NCBI GenBank assembly: GCA_951217055.1
Contig: OX578280.1
Location: 37,647,628-37,711,627 of the forward strand
Direction: 5' to 3'
Length of the DNA stretch: 64,000 nucleotides
Source: Gerris lacustris
Lineage: Eukaryota > Arthropoda > Insecta > Hemiptera > Gerridae
Shown: piece by piece, positions 33,854 to 48,054 of the stretch
Layout: each line of letters begins with the position of its first letter
Position numbering within the stretch: the first letter of the stretch is position 1
The notes under the pieces: model-generated
Seen by the model: the letters and a program-made list of their open reading frames with translations, nothing else
Told to the model about the DNA's origin: nothing
The model's database searches: none
Program-made: the position numbers and the translations under genes

Positions 33854-35433
33854 GAAGTCTATTTATTTATTGGAACAGTATTTTGAGTACAAGCCTGAGC
33901 CGTATTCGTCATGTTTTATTTCGTCCTAAGAGGACTGTGACTGACCAGTAGGTTCGGACCTCTCTGGTAATAAATGGTTTTCCCGGCTATTATATACCTA
34001 ATGAGGGATACCTTAGACGCATAACCGAGAACATCCGGCTTTTTGCCTGAACCTTTTTTTTTTCTCCGGTTTAAATATTAGTGAAGATACTGTAATAGTT
34101 TGAACAAGCTTATCATAACACTATTTTAAATATTGTCTGTTGAGATGCATGATATTGTGTTACCTCTTACTAGTAAGTGGTGGGTATTCTGGTGAAGGTT
34201 ACATTAGCTTTGTTTAGATGCTCATAAAAGTGGCATATTTACGACTTTAGTAGCTGGAAAAGTACTAGAATGTATTTAATTAGCATTTGTTGCAAAAACG
34301 GAGGTTATATTCCTACCGTCCTCTTTATTACAACAATTATCTTGTCATTTGTATTATATGGATTGTCTTGTTTGTGTGTGCTGGCTTTACACTGAAGACC
34401 TTTTACTCTTTTACGTGGGCAACTTTGACATTTTTATTTTGTAGTTATGTGTACGCTCTAACCATCTACAGTTTGGGTTGTTGTTAAAATTTATTTCCTC
34501 ATAGGAAATTTATTCGTTTGAAATGTCCTGAGTATGGATGCAATCATTTGCAATAGGTGTCAAATATATTACATCCTTAATGAATAAGTTACTAATTGAA
34601 TAAAAGAGAGACAAAAAGAAGTCTATTTATTTATTGGAACAGTATTTTGAGTACAAGCCTGAGCCGTATTCGTCATGTTTTATTTCGTCCTAAGAGGACT
34701 GTGACTGACCAGTAGGTTTGAACCTCTCTGGTAATAAATGGTTTTCCCGGCTATTATATACCTAATGAGGGATACCTTAGACGCATAACCGAGAACATTG
34801 GGCTTTTTGCCTTAACCTTTATATAATTTCGGTTTGAAGCACTGCAAAGAATATGTAATTTATTATGACATCTATTGTCGAATATTTCCATTTTTGTGAA
34901 GCCAATTCTTATATGTTTTACTTCTTAGAAATATCTAAACTGAATGCGGCAAGTACTGTTACTAGAATGCCTTGAACAGCTTTTAAGTGGCATTTATTTA
35001 CACATTTAATGGCTGTGTTGTCAGATTGATCACGGTTTATATTGTTAAAAAGAGAATAATTAAAAGTATCTATGGTTTATTACGCTCGAAGTTTCTACGG
35101 TGTCCGGAGTCTATCGTAAGATTTATTTCTCGAATTGTCAATTTTTTATTTGTAATAATGCTTTGTCTATTTAGTTTGTGTTGGTTCGCATACTAATAAT
35201 CTCTTAATGTCTATGTGATTTTTAAACTTTGGGTCCTTTTTATATATTTTTGCTACTCTTAGTGTATGCAGCCTGGATTATCGTAGAAGTTTGTTAGTTG
35301 TTTAGAGAATAATGGAATTGTTAAAACAAGCTTTATTGTACAAGAGGGTTTGATTGCCAAATTTTGCAATATGTTGGAAAATACTTACATTAATAATTAT
35401 AAATCTCAATTTAAATAAAGGAGAAGTTAAAAA
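33854..35433 (+). repeat. D21: hybrid core, then Q / I (B from 34618)
   Basis: The core has B bases up to 34008 ('ggttcggacc', 'ttttcccgg', 'gaggga') and A bases from 34035 ('ccggc'), so the exchange happened within the identical stretch 34009-34034. The rest equals D16. Confidence 0.95.
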
Positions 35434-37010
35434 GAAGTCTATTTATTTACTGGAACAGTATTTTGAGTACAAGCCTGGGCTGTATTCGTCATGTTTTGAT
35501 CGTCCTACGAGGACTGTGACTGACTAGTAGGTTCGGACCTCTCTGGTCATATATGGTTCCCCGGCACTTATATACCTGATAAGGGTTACCTTAGACGCAT
35601 AACCGAGAACATCCGGCTTTTTGCCTGAACCTTTTTTTTTTCTCCGGTTTAAATATTAGTGAAGATACTGTAATAGTTTGAACAAGCTTATCATAACACT
35701 ATTTTAAATATTGTCTGTTGAGATGCATGATATTGTGTTACCTCTTACTAGTAAGTGGTGGGTATTCTGGTGAAGGTTACATTAGCTTTGTTTAGATGCT
35801 CATAAAAGTGGCATATTTACGACTTTAGTAGCTGGAAAAGTACTAGAATGTATTTAATTAGCATTTGTCGCCAACACGGAGGTTATATTCCTACCGTCCT
35901 CTTTATTACAACAATTATCTTGTCATTTGTATTATATGGATTGTCTTGTTTGTGTGTGCTGGCTTTACACTGAAGACGTTTTACTCTTTTACGTGGGCAA
36001 CTTTGACATTTTTATTTTGTAGTTATGTGTACGCTCTAACCATCTACAGTTTGGGTTGTTGTTAAAATTTATTTCCTCATAGGAAATTTATTCGTTTGAA
36101 ATGTCCTGAGTATGGATGCAATCATTTGCAATAGGTGTCAAATATATTACATCCTTAATGAATAAGTTACTAATTGAATAAAAGAGAGACAAAAAGAAGT
36201 CTATTTATTTATTGGAACAGTATTTTGAGTACAAGCCTGAGCCGTATTCGTCATGTTTTATTTCGTCCTAAGAGGACTGTGACTGACCAGTAGGTTCGGT
36301 CCTCTCTGGTAATAAATGGTTTCCCCGGCTATTATATACCTATTGAGGGATACCTTAGACGCATAACCGAGAACATTGGGCTTTTTGCCTTAACCTTTCT
36401 ATAATTTCGGTTTGAAGCACTGCAAAGAATATGTAATTTATTATGACATCTATTGTCGAATATTTCCATTTTTGTGAAGCCAATTGTTATACGTTTTACT
36501 TCTTAGAAATATCTAAACTGAATGCGGCAAGTACTGTTACTGGAATGGCTTGAACAGCTTTTAAGTGGCATTTATTCACACATTTAATGGCTGTGTTGTC
36601 AGATTGATCACGGTTTATAGTGTTAAAAAGAGAATAATTAAAAGTATCTATGGTTTATTACGCTCGAAGTTTCTACGGTGTCCGGAGTCTATCGTAAGAT
36701 TTATTTCTCGAATTGTCAATTTTTTATTTGTAATAATGCTTTGTCTATTTAGTTTGTGTTGGTTCGCATACTAATTATCTCTTAAGGTCTAGGTGATTTG
36801 AAACTTTGGGTCCTTTTTATATAACTTTGCTACTCTTAGTGTATGCAGCCTGGATTATCTTAGAAGTTTGTTAGTTGTTTAGAGAATAATGGAATTGTTA
36901 AAACAAGCTTTATTGTACAAGAGGGTTTGATTGCCAAATTTTGCAATATGTTGGAAAATACTTACATTAATAATTATAAATCTCAATTTAAATAAAGGAG
37001 AAGTTAAAAA
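35434..37010 (+). repeat. Dimer D22 (S / H; B from 36196)
   Basis: Third S/H dimer after D17 and D19; same diagnostic bases. Confidence 0.97.
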
Positions 37011-38588
37011 GAAGTCTATTTATTTACTGGAACAGTATTTTGAGTACAAGCCTGGGCTGTATTCGTCATGTTTTGATCGTCCTACGAGGACTGTGACTGA
37101 CTAGTAGGTTCGGACCTCTCTGGTCATATATGGTTCCCCGGCACTTATATACCTGATAAGGGTTACCTTAGACGCATAACCGAGAACATCCGGCTTTTTG
37201 CCTGAACCTTTTTTTTTTCTCCGGTTTAAATATTAGTGAAGATACTGTAATAGTTTGAACAAGCTTATCATAACACTATTTTAAATATTGTCTGTTGAGA
37301 TGCATGATATTGTGTTACCTCTTACTAGTAAGTGGTGGGTATTCTGGTGAAGGTTACATTAGCTTTGTTTAGATGCTCATAAAAGTGGCATATTTACGAC
37401 TTTAGTAGCTGGAAAAGTACTAGAATGTATTTAATTAGCATTTGTTGCCAACACGGAGGTTATATTCCTACCGTCCTCTTTATTACAACAATTATCTTGT
37501 CATTTGTATTATATGGATTGTCTTGTTTGTGTGTGCTGGCTTTACACTGAAGACCTTTTACTCTTTTACGTGGGCAACTTTGACATTTTTATTTTGTAGT
37601 TATGTGTACGCTCTAACCATCTACAGTTTGGGTTGTTGTTAAAATTTATTTCCTCATAGGAAATTTATTCGTTTGAAATGTCCTGAGTATGGATGCAATC
37701 ATTTGCAATAGGTGTCAAATATATTACATCCTTAATGAATAAGTTACTAATTGAATAAAAGAGAGACAAAAAGAAGTCTATTTATTTATTGGAACAGTAT
37801 TTTGAGTACAAGCCTGAGCCGTATTCGTCATGTTTTATTTCGTCCTAAGAGGACTGTGACTGACCAGTAGGTTTGAACCTCTCTGGTAATAAATGGTTTT
37901 CCCGGCTATTATATACCTAATGAGGGATACCTTAGACGCATAACCGAGAACATTGGGCTTTTTGCCTTAACCTTTATATAATTTCGGTTTGAAGCACTGC
38001 AAAGAATATGTAATTTATTATGACATCTATTGTCGAATATTTCCATTTTTGTGAAGCCAATTCTTATATGTTTTACTTCTTAGAAATATCTAAACTGAAT
38101 GCGGCAAGTACTGTTACTAGAATGCCTTGAACAGCTATTAAGTGGCATTTATTTACACATTTAATGGCTGTGTTGTCAGATTGATCACGGTTTATATTGT
38201 TAAAAAGAGAATAATTAAAAGTATCTATGGTTTATTACGCTCGAAGTTTCTACGGTGTCCGGAGTCTATCGTAAGATTTATTTCTCGAATTGTCAATTTT
38301 TTATTTGTAATAATGCTTTGTCTATTTAGTTTGTGTTGGTTCGCATACTAATAATCTCTTAATGTCTATGTGATTTTTAAACTTTGGGTCCTTTTTATAT
38401 ATTTTTGCTACTCTTAGTGTATGCAGCCTGGATTATCGTAGAAGTTTGTTAGTTGTTTAGAGAATAATGGAATTGTTAAAACAAGCTTTATTGTACAAGA
38501 GGGTTTGATTGCCAAATTTTGCAATATGTTGGAAAATACTTACATTAATAATTATAAATCTCAATTTAAATAAAGGAGAAGTTAAAAA
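37011..38588 (+). repeat. Dimer D23 (P / I; B from 37773)
   Basis: I-type B with 'ggtttgaacc' and one private change, 'cagctattaag' just before the open frame. Confidence 0.97.
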
Positions 38589-40165
38589 GAAGTCTATTTA
38601 TTTACTGGAACAGTATTTTGAGTACAAGCCTGGGCTGTATTCGTCATGTTTTGATCGTCCTACGAGGACTGTGACTGACTAGTAGGTTCGGACCTCTCTG
38701 GTCATATATGGTTCCCCGGCACTTATATACCTGATAAGGGTTACCTTAGACGCATAACCGAGAACATCCGGCTTTTTGCCTGAACCTTTTTTTTTTCTCC
38801 GGTTTAAATATTAGTGAAGATACTGTAATAGTTTGAACAAGCTTATCATAACACTATTTTAAATATTGTCTGTTGAGATGCATGATATTGTGTTACCTCT
38901 TACTAGTAAGTGGTGGGTATTCTGGTGAAGGTTACATTAGCTTTGTTTAGATGCTCATAAAAGTGGCATATTTACGACTTTAGTAGCTGGAAAAGTACTA
39001 GAATGTATTTAATTAGCATTTGTTGCAAAAACGGAGGTTATATTCCTACCGTCCTCTTTATTACAACACTTATCTTCTCATTTGTATTATATGGATTGTC
39101 TTGTGTGTGTGTGCTGGCTTTACACTGAAGACCTTTTACTCTTTTACGTGGGCAACTTTGACATTTTTATTTTGTAGTTATGTGTACGCTCTAACCATCT
39201 ACAGTTTGGGTTGTTGTTAAAATTTATTTCCTCATAGGAAATTTATTCGTTTGAAATGTCCTGAGTATGGATGCAATCCTTTGCAATAGGTGTCAAATAT
39301 ATTACATCCTTAATGAATAAGTTACTAATTGAATAAAAGAGAGACAAAAAGAAGTCTATTTATTTATTGGAACAGTATTTTGAGTACAAGCCTGAGCCGT
39401 ATTCGTCATGTTTTATTTCGTCCTAAGAGGACTGTGACTGACCAGTAGGTTCGGACCTCTCTGGTAATAAATGGTTTCCCCGGCTATTATATACCTAATG
39501 AGGGATACCTTAGACGCATAACCGAGAACATTGGGCTTTTTGCCTTAACCTTTCTATAACTTCGGTTTGAAGCACTGCAAAGAATATGTAATTTATTATG
39601 ACATCTATTGTCGAATATTTCCATTTTTGTGAAGCCAATTGTTATATGTTTTACTTCTTAGAAATATCTAAACTGAATGCGGCAAGTACTGTTACTGGAA
39701 TGGCTTGAACAGCTTTTAAGTGGCATTTATTTACACATTTAATGGCTGTGTTGTCAGATTGATCACGGTTTATAGTGTTAAAAAGAGAATAATTAAAAGT
39801 ATCTATGGTTTATTACGCTCGAAGTTTCTACGGTGTCCGGAGTCTATTGTAAGATTTATTTCTCGAATTGTCAATTTTTTATTTGTAATAATGCTTTGTC
39901 TATTTAGTTTGTGTTGGTTCGTATACTAATTATCTCTTAAGGTCTAGGTGATTTGAAACTTTGGGTCCTTTTTATATAACTTTGCTACTCTTAGTGTATG
40001 CAGCCTGGATTATCTTAGAAGTTTGTTAGTTGTTTAGAGAATAATGGAATTGTTAAAACAAGCTTTATTGTACAAGAGGGTTTGATTGCCAAATTTTGCA
40101 ATATGTTGGAAAATACTTACATTAATAATTATAAATCTCAATTTAAATAAAGGAGAAGTTAAAAA
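38589..40165 (+). repeat. Dimer D24 (QN / F; B from 39351)
   Basis: Copy of D12 and first dimer of the second higher-order block, 18,117 bp from D12. Confidence 0.97.
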
Positions 40166-41743
40166 GAAGTCTATTTATTTACTGGAACAGTATTTTAAGT
40201 ACAAGCCTAGGCTGTATTCGTCATGTTTTGATCGTCCTATGAGGACTGTGACTGACTAGTAGGTTCGGACCTCTCTGGTCATATATGGTTCCCCGGCACT
40301 TATATATCTGATAAGGGTTACCTTAGACGCATAACCGAGAACATCCGGCTTTTTGCCTGAACCTTTTTTTTTTCTCCGGTTTAAATATTAGTGAAGATAC
40401 TGTAATAGTTTGAACAAGCTTATCATAACACTATTTTAAATATTGTCTGTTGAGATGCATGATATTGTGTTACCTCTTACTAGTAAGTGGTGGGTATTCT
40501 GGTGAAGGTTACATTAGCTTTGTTTAGATGCTCATAAAAGTGGCATATTTACGACTTTAGTAGATGGAAAAGTACTAGAATGTATTTAATTAGCATTTGT
40601 TGCCAACACGGAGGTTATATTCCTACCGTCCTCTTTATTACAACAATTATCTTGTCATTTGTATTATATGGATTGTCTTGTTTGTGTGTGCTGGCTTTAC
40701 ACTGAAGACCTTTTACTCTTTTACGTGGGCAACTTTGACATTTTTATTTTGTAGTTATGTGTACGCTCTAACCATCTACAGTTTGGGTTGTTGTTAAAAT
40801 TTATTTCCTCATAGGAAATTTATTCGTTTGAAATGTCCTGAGTATGGATGCAATCATTTGCAATAGGTGTCAAATATATTACATCCTTAATGAATAAGTT
40901 ACTAATTGAATAAAAGAGAGACAAAAAGAAGTCTATTTATTTATTGGAACAGTATTTTGAGTACAAGCCTGAGCCGTATTCGTCATGTTTTATTTCGTCC
41001 TAAGAGGACTGTGACTGACCAGTAGGTTTGAACCTCTCTGGTAATAAATGGTTTTCCCGGCTATTATATACCTAATGAGGGATACCTTAGACGCATAACC
41101 GAGAACATTGGGCTTTTTGCCTTAACCTTTATATAATTTCGGTTTGAAGCACTGCAAAGAATATGTAATTTATTATGACATCTATTGTCGAATATTTCCA
41201 TTTTTGTGAAGCCAATTCTTATATGTTTTACTTCTTAGAAATATCTAAACTGAATGCGGCAAGTACTGTTACTAGAATGCCTTGAACAGCTTTTAAGTGG
41301 CATTTATTTACACATTTAATGGCTGTGTTGTCAGATTGATCACGGTTTATATTGTTAAAAAGAGAATAATTAAAAGTATCTATGGTTTATTACGCTCGAA
41401 GTTTCTACGGTGTCCGGAGTCTATCGTAAGATTTATTTCTCGAATTGTCAATTTTTTATTTGTAATAATGCTTTGTCTATTTAGTTTGTGTTGGTTCGCA
41501 TACTAATAATCTCTTAATGTCTATGTGATTTTTAAACTTTGGGTCCTTTTTATATATTTTTGCTACTCTTAGTGTATGCAGCCTGGATTATCGTAGAAGT
41601 TTGTTAGTTGTTTAGAGAATAATGGAATTGTTAAAACAAGCTTTATTGTACAAGAGGGTTTGATTGCCAAATTTTGCAATATGTTGGAAAATACTTACAT
41701 TAATAATTATAAATCTCAATTTAAATAAAGGAGAAGTTAAAAA
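40166..41743 (+). repeat. Dimer D25 (P / I; B from 40928)
   Basis: Copy of D13 with 'tatatatctgat' after the TATA box (C to T). Confidence 0.97.
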
Positions 41744-43321
41744 GAAGTCTATTTATTTACTGGAACAGTATTTTGAGTACAAGCCTGGGCTGTATTCGTC
41801 ATGTTTTGATCGTCCTACGAGGACTGTGACTGACTAGTAGGTTCGGACCTCTCTGGTCATATATGGTTCCCCGGCACTTATATACCTGATAAGGGTTACC
41901 TTAGACGCATAACCGAGAACATCCGGCTTTTTGCCTGAACCTTTTTTTTTTCTCCGGTTTAAATATTAGTGAAGATACTGTAATAGTTTGAACAAGCTTA
42001 TCATAACACTATTTTAAATATTGTCTGTTGAGATGCATGATATTGTGTTACCTCTTACTAGTAAGTGGTGGGTATTCTGGTGAAGGTTACATTAGCTTTG
42101 TTTAGATGCTCATAAAAGTGGCATATTTACGACTTTAGTAGATGGAAAAGTACTAGAATGTATTTAATTAGCATTTGTTGCCAACACGGAGGTTATATTC
42201 CTACCGTCCTCTTTATTACAACAATTATCTTGTCATTTGTATTATATGGATTGTCTTGTTTGTGTGTGCTGGCTTTACACTGAAGACCTTTTACTCTTTT
42301 ACGTGGGCAACTTTGACATTTTTATTTTGTAGTTATGTGTACGCTCTAACCATCTACAGTTTGGGTTGTTGTTAAAATTTATTTCCTCATAGGAAATTTA
42401 TTCGTTTGAAATGTCCTGAGTATGGATGCAATCATTTGCAATAGGTGTCAAATATATTACATCCTTAATGAATAAGTTACTAATTGAATAAAAGAGAGAC
42501 AAAAAGAAGTCTATTTATTTATTGGAACAGTATTTTGAGTACAAGCCTGAGCCGTATTCGTCATGTTTTATTTCGTCCTAAGAGGACTGTGACTGACCAG
42601 TAGGTTTGAACCTCTCTGGTAATAAATGGTTTTCCCGGCTATTATATACCTAATGAGGGATACCTTAGACGCATAACCGAGAACATTGGGCTTTTTGCCT
42701 TAACCTTTCTATAATTTCGGTTTGAAGCACTGCAAAGAATATGTAATTTATTATGACATCTATTGTCGAATATTTCCATTTTTGTGAAGCCAATTGTTAT
42801 ACGTTTTACTTCTTAGAAATATCTAAACTGAATGCGGCAAGTACTGTTACTGGAATGGCTTGAACAGCTTTTAAGTGGCATTTATTTACACATTTAATGG
42901 CTGTGTTGTCAGATTGATCACGGTTTATATTGTTAAAAAGAGAATAATTAAAAGTATCTATGGTTTATTACGCTCGAAGTTTCTACGGTGTCCGGAGTCT
43001 ATCGTAAGATTTATTTCTCGAATTGTCAATTTTTTATTTGTAATAATGCTTTGTCTATTTAGTTTGTGTTGGTTCGCATACTAATAATCTCTTAATGTCT
43101 ATGTGATTTTTAAACTTTGGGTCCTTTTTATATATTTTTGCTACTCTTAGTGTATGCAGCCTGGATTATCGTAGAAGTTTGTTAGTTGTTTAGAGAATAA
43201 TGGAATTGTTAAAACAAGCTTTATTGTACAAGAGGGTTTGATTGCCAAATTTTGCAATATGTTGGAAAATACTTACATTAATAATTATAAATCTCAATTT
43301 AAATAAAGGAGAAGTTAAAAA
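41744..43321 (+). repeat. Dimer D26 (P / mosaic I; B from 42506)
   Basis: Copy of D14 with the same H-like tract in B. Confidence 0.97.
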
Positions 43322-44899
43322 GAAGTCTATTTATTTACTGGAACAGTATTTTGAGTACAAGCCTGGGCTGTATTCGTCATGTTTTGATCGTCCTACGAGG
43401 ACTGTGACTGACTAGTAGGTTCGGACCTCTCTGGTCATATATGGTTCCCCGGCACTTATATACCTGATAAGGGTTACCTTAGACGCATAACCGAGAACAT
43501 CCGGCTTTTTGCCTGAACCTTTTTTTTTTCTCCGGTTTAAATATTAGTGAAGATACTGTAATAGTTTGAACAAGCTTATCATAACACTATTTTAAATATT
43601 GTCTGTTGAGATGCATGATATTGTGTTACCTCTTACTAGTAAGTGGTGGGTATTCTGGTGAAGGTTACATTAGCTTTGTTTAGATGCTCATAAAAGTGGC
43701 ATATTTACGACTTTAGTAGCTGGAAAAGTACTAGAATGTATTTAATTAGCATTTGTTGCAAAAACGGAGGTTATATTCCTACCGTCCTCTTTATTACAAC
43801 AATTATCTTGTCATTTGTATTATATGGATTGTCTTGTTTGTGTGTGCTGGCTTTACACTGAAGACGTTTTACTGTTTTACGTGGGCAACTTTGACATTTT
43901 TATTTTGTAATTATGTGTACGCTCTAACCATCTACAGTTTGGGTTGTTGTTAAAATTTATTTCCTCATAGGAAATTTATTCGTTTGAAATGTCCTGAGTA
44001 TGGATGCAATCATTTGCAATAGGTGTCAAATATATTACATCCTTAATGAATAAGTTACTAATTGAATAAAAGAGAGACAAAAAGAAGTCTATTTATTTAT
44101 TGGAACAGTATTTTGAGTACAAGCCTGAGCCGTATTCGTCATGTTTTATTTCGTCCTAAGAGGACTGTGACTGACCAGTAGGTTTGAACCTCTCTGGTAA
44201 TAAATGGTTTTCCCGGCTATTATATACCTAATGAGGGATACCTTAGACGCATAACCGAGAACATTGGGCTTTTTGCCTTAACCTTTATATAATTTCGGTT
44301 TGAAGCACTGCAAAGAATATGTAATTTATTATGACATCTATTGTCGAATATTTCCATTTTTGTGAAGCCAATTCTTATATGTTTTACTTCTTAGAAATAT
44401 CTAAACTGAATGCGGCAAGTACTGTTACTAGAATGCCTTGAACAGCTTTTAAGTGGCATTTATTTACACATTTAATGGCTGTGTTGTCAGATTGATCACG
44501 GTTTATATTGTTAAAAAGAGAATAATTAAAAGTATCTATGGTTTATTACGCTCGAAGTTTCTACGGTGTCCGGAGTCTATCGTAAGATTTATTTCTCGAA
44601 TTGTCAATTTTTTATTTGTAATAATGCTTTGTCTATTTAGTTTGTGTTGGTTCGCATACTAATAATCTCTTAATGTCTATGTGATTTTTAAACTTTGGGT
44701 CCTTTTTATATATTTTTGCTACTCTTAGTGTATGCAGCCTGGATTATCGTAGAAGTTTGTTAGTTGTTTAGAGAATAATGGAATTGTTAAAACAAGCTTT
44801 ATTGTACAAGAGGGTTTGATTGCCAAATTTTGCAATATGTTGGAAAATACTTACATTAATAATTATAAATCTCAATTTAAATAAAGGAGAAGTTAAAAA
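43322..44899 (+). repeat. Dimer D27 (Q / I; B from 44084)
   Basis: Copy of D15 with a private 'actgttttac' (C to G). Confidence 0.97.
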
Positions 44900-46476
44900 G
44901 AAGTCTATTTATTTACTGGAACAGTATTTTGAGTACAAGCCTGGGCTGTATTCGTCATGTTTTGATCGTCCTACGAGGACTGTGACTGACTAGTAGGTTC
45001 GGACCTCTCTGGTCATATATGGTTCCCCGGCACTTATATACCTGATAAGGGTTACCTTAGACGCATAACCGAGAACATCCGGCTTTTTGCCTGAACCTTT
45101 TTTTTTTCTCCGGTTTAAATATTAGTGAAGATACTGTAATAGTTTGAACAAGCTTATCATAACACTATTTTAAATATTGTCTGTTGAGATGCATGATATT
45201 GTGTTACCTCTTACTAGTAAGTGGTGGGTATTCTGGTGAAGGTTACATTAGCTTTGTTTAGATGCTCATAAAAGTGGCATATTTACGACTTTAGTAGCTG
45301 GAAAAGTACTAGAATGTATTTAATTAGCATTTGTTGCAAAAACGGAGGTTATATTCCTACCGTCCTCTTTATTACAACAATTATCTTGTCATTTGTATTA
45401 TATGGATTGTCTTGTTTGTGTGTGCTGGCTTTACACTGAAGACCTTTTACTCTTTTACGTGGGCAACTTTGACATTTTTATTTTGTAGTTATGTGTACGC
45501 TCTAACCATCTACAGTTTGGGTTGTTGTTAAAATTTATTTCCTCATAGGAAATTTATTCGTTTGAAATGTCCTGAGTATGGATGCAATCATTTGCAATAG
45601 GTGTCAAATATATTACATCCTTAATGAATAAGTTACTAATTGAATAAAAGAGAGACAAAAAGAAGTCTATTTATTTATTGGAACAGTATTTTGAGTACAA
45701 GCCTGAGCCGTATTCGTCATGTTTTATTTCGTCCTAAGAGGACTGTGACTGACCAGTAGGTTCGGTCCTCTCTGGTAATAAATGGTTTCCCCGGCTATTA
45801 TATACCTATTGAGGGATACCTTAGACGCATAACCGAGAACATTGGGCTTTTTGCCTTAACCTTTCTATAATTTCGGTTTGAAGCACTGCAAAGAATATGT
45901 AATTTATTATGACATCTATTGTCGAATATTTCCATTTTTGTGAAGCCAATTGTTATACGTTTTACTTCTTAGAAATATCTAAACTGAATGCGGCAAGTAC
46001 TGTTACTGGAATGGCTTGAACAGCTTTTAAGTGGCATTTATTCACACATTTAATGGCTGTGTTGTCAGATTGATCACGGTTTATAGTGTTAAAAAGAGAA
46101 TAATTAAAAGTATCTATGGTTTATTACGCTCGAAGTTTCTACGGTGTCCGGAGTCTATCGTAAGATTTATTTCTCGAATTGTCAATTTTTTATTTGTAAT
46201 AATGCTTTGTCTATTTAGTTTGTGTTGGTTCGCATACTAATTATCTCTTAAGGTCTAGGTGATTTGAAACTTTGGGTCCTTTTTATATAACTTTGCTACT
46301 CTTAGTGTATGCAGCCTGGATTATCTTAGAAGTTTGTTAGTTGTTTAGAGAATAATGGAATTGTTAAAACAAGCTTTATTGTACAAGAGGGTTTGATTGC
46401 CAAATTTTGCAATATGTTGGAAAATACTTACATTAATAATTATAAATCTCAATTTAAATAAAGGAGAAGTTAAAAA
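44900..46476 (+). repeat. Dimer D28 (Q / H; B from 45662), a fusion
   Basis: The A half is like D16 ('gacctttt') and the B half like D17 ('ggttcggtcc', 'attcacac'). It takes the place of two dimers in the block, so one dimer length was removed by unequal exchange. Confidence 0.93.
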
Positions 46477-48054
46477 GAAGTCTATTTATTTACTGGAACA
46501 GTATTTTGAGTACAAGCCTGGGCTGTATTCGTCATGTTTTGATCGTCCTACGAGGACTGTGACTGACTAGTAGGTTCGGACCTCTCTGGTCATATATGGT
46601 TCCCCGGCACTTATATACCTGATAAGGGTTACCTTAGACGCATAACCGAGAACATCCGGCTTTTTGCCTGAACCTTTTTTTTTTCTCCGGTTTAAATATT
46701 AGTGAAGATACTGTAATAGTTTGAACAAGCTTATCATAACACTATTTTAAATATTGTCTGTTGAGATGCATGATATTGTGTTACCTCTTACTAGTAAGTG
46801 GTGGGTATTCTGGTGAAGGTTACATTAGCTTTGTTTAGATGCTCATAAAAGTGGCATATTTACGACTTTAGTAGCTGGAAAAGTACTAGAATGTATTTAA
46901 TTAGCATTTGTTGCCAACACGGAGGTTATATTCCTACCGTCCTCTTTATTACAACAATTATCTTGTCATTTGTATTATATGGATTGTCTTGTTTGTGTGT
47001 GCTGGCTTTACACTGAAGACCTTTTACTCTTTTACGTGGGCAACTTTGACATTTTTATTTTGTAGTTATGTGTACGCTCTAACCATCTACAGTTTGGGTT
47101 GTTGTTAAAATTTATTTCCTCATAGGAAATTTATTCGTTTGAAATGTCCTGAGTATGGATGCAATCATTTGCAATAGGTGTCAAATATATTACATCCTTA
47201 ATGAATAAGTTACTAATTGAATAAAAGAGAGACAAAAAGAAGTCTATTTATTTATTGGAACAGTATTTTGAGTACAAGCCTGAGCCGTATTCGTCATGTT
47301 TTATTTCGTCCTAAGAGGACTGTGACTGACCAGTAGGTTCGGACCTCTCTGGTAATAAATGGTTTTCCCGGCTATTATATACCTAATGAGGGATACCTTA
47401 GACGCATAACCGAGAACATTGGGCTTTTTGCCTTAACCTTTATATAATTTCGGTTTGAAGCACTGCAAAGAATATGTAATTTATTATGACATCTATTGTC
47501 GAATATTTCCATTTTTGTGAAGCCAATTCTTATATGTTTTACTTCTTAGAAATATCTAAACTGAATGCGGCAAGTACTGTTACTAGAATGCCTTGAACAG
47601 CTTTTAAGTGGCATTTATTTACACATTTAATGGCTGTGTTGTCAGATTGATCACGGTTTATATTGTTAAAAAGAGAATAATTAAAAGTATCTATGGTTTA
47701 TTACGCTCGAAGTTTCTACGGTGTCCGGAGTCTATCGTAAGATTTATTTCTCGAATTGTCAATTTTTTATTTGTAATAATGCTTTGTCTATTTAGTTTGT
47801 GTTGGTTCGCATACTAATAATCTCTTAATGTCTATGTGATTTTTAAACTTTGGGTCCTTTTTATATATTTTTGCTACTCTTAGTGTATGCAGCCTGGATT
47901 ATCGTAGAAGTTTGTTAGTTGTTTAGAGAATAATGGAATTGTTAAAACAAGCTTTATTGTACAAGAGGGTTTGATTGCCAAATTTTGCAATATGTTGGAA
48001 AATACTTACATTAATAATTATAAATCTCAATTTAAATAAAGGAGAAGTTAAAAA
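46477..48054 (+). repeat. Dimer D29 (P / I; B from 47239)
   Basis: I-type B with 'ggttcggacc', the same version as D36 and D38. Confidence 0.97.

Noticed and set aside
33092..35433. Assembly error at the missing B half
   Set aside because: Not excluded, but the switch lies inside a perfectly shared stretch of the core and leaves clean halves on both sides, as real unequal recombination would; long reads would decide.
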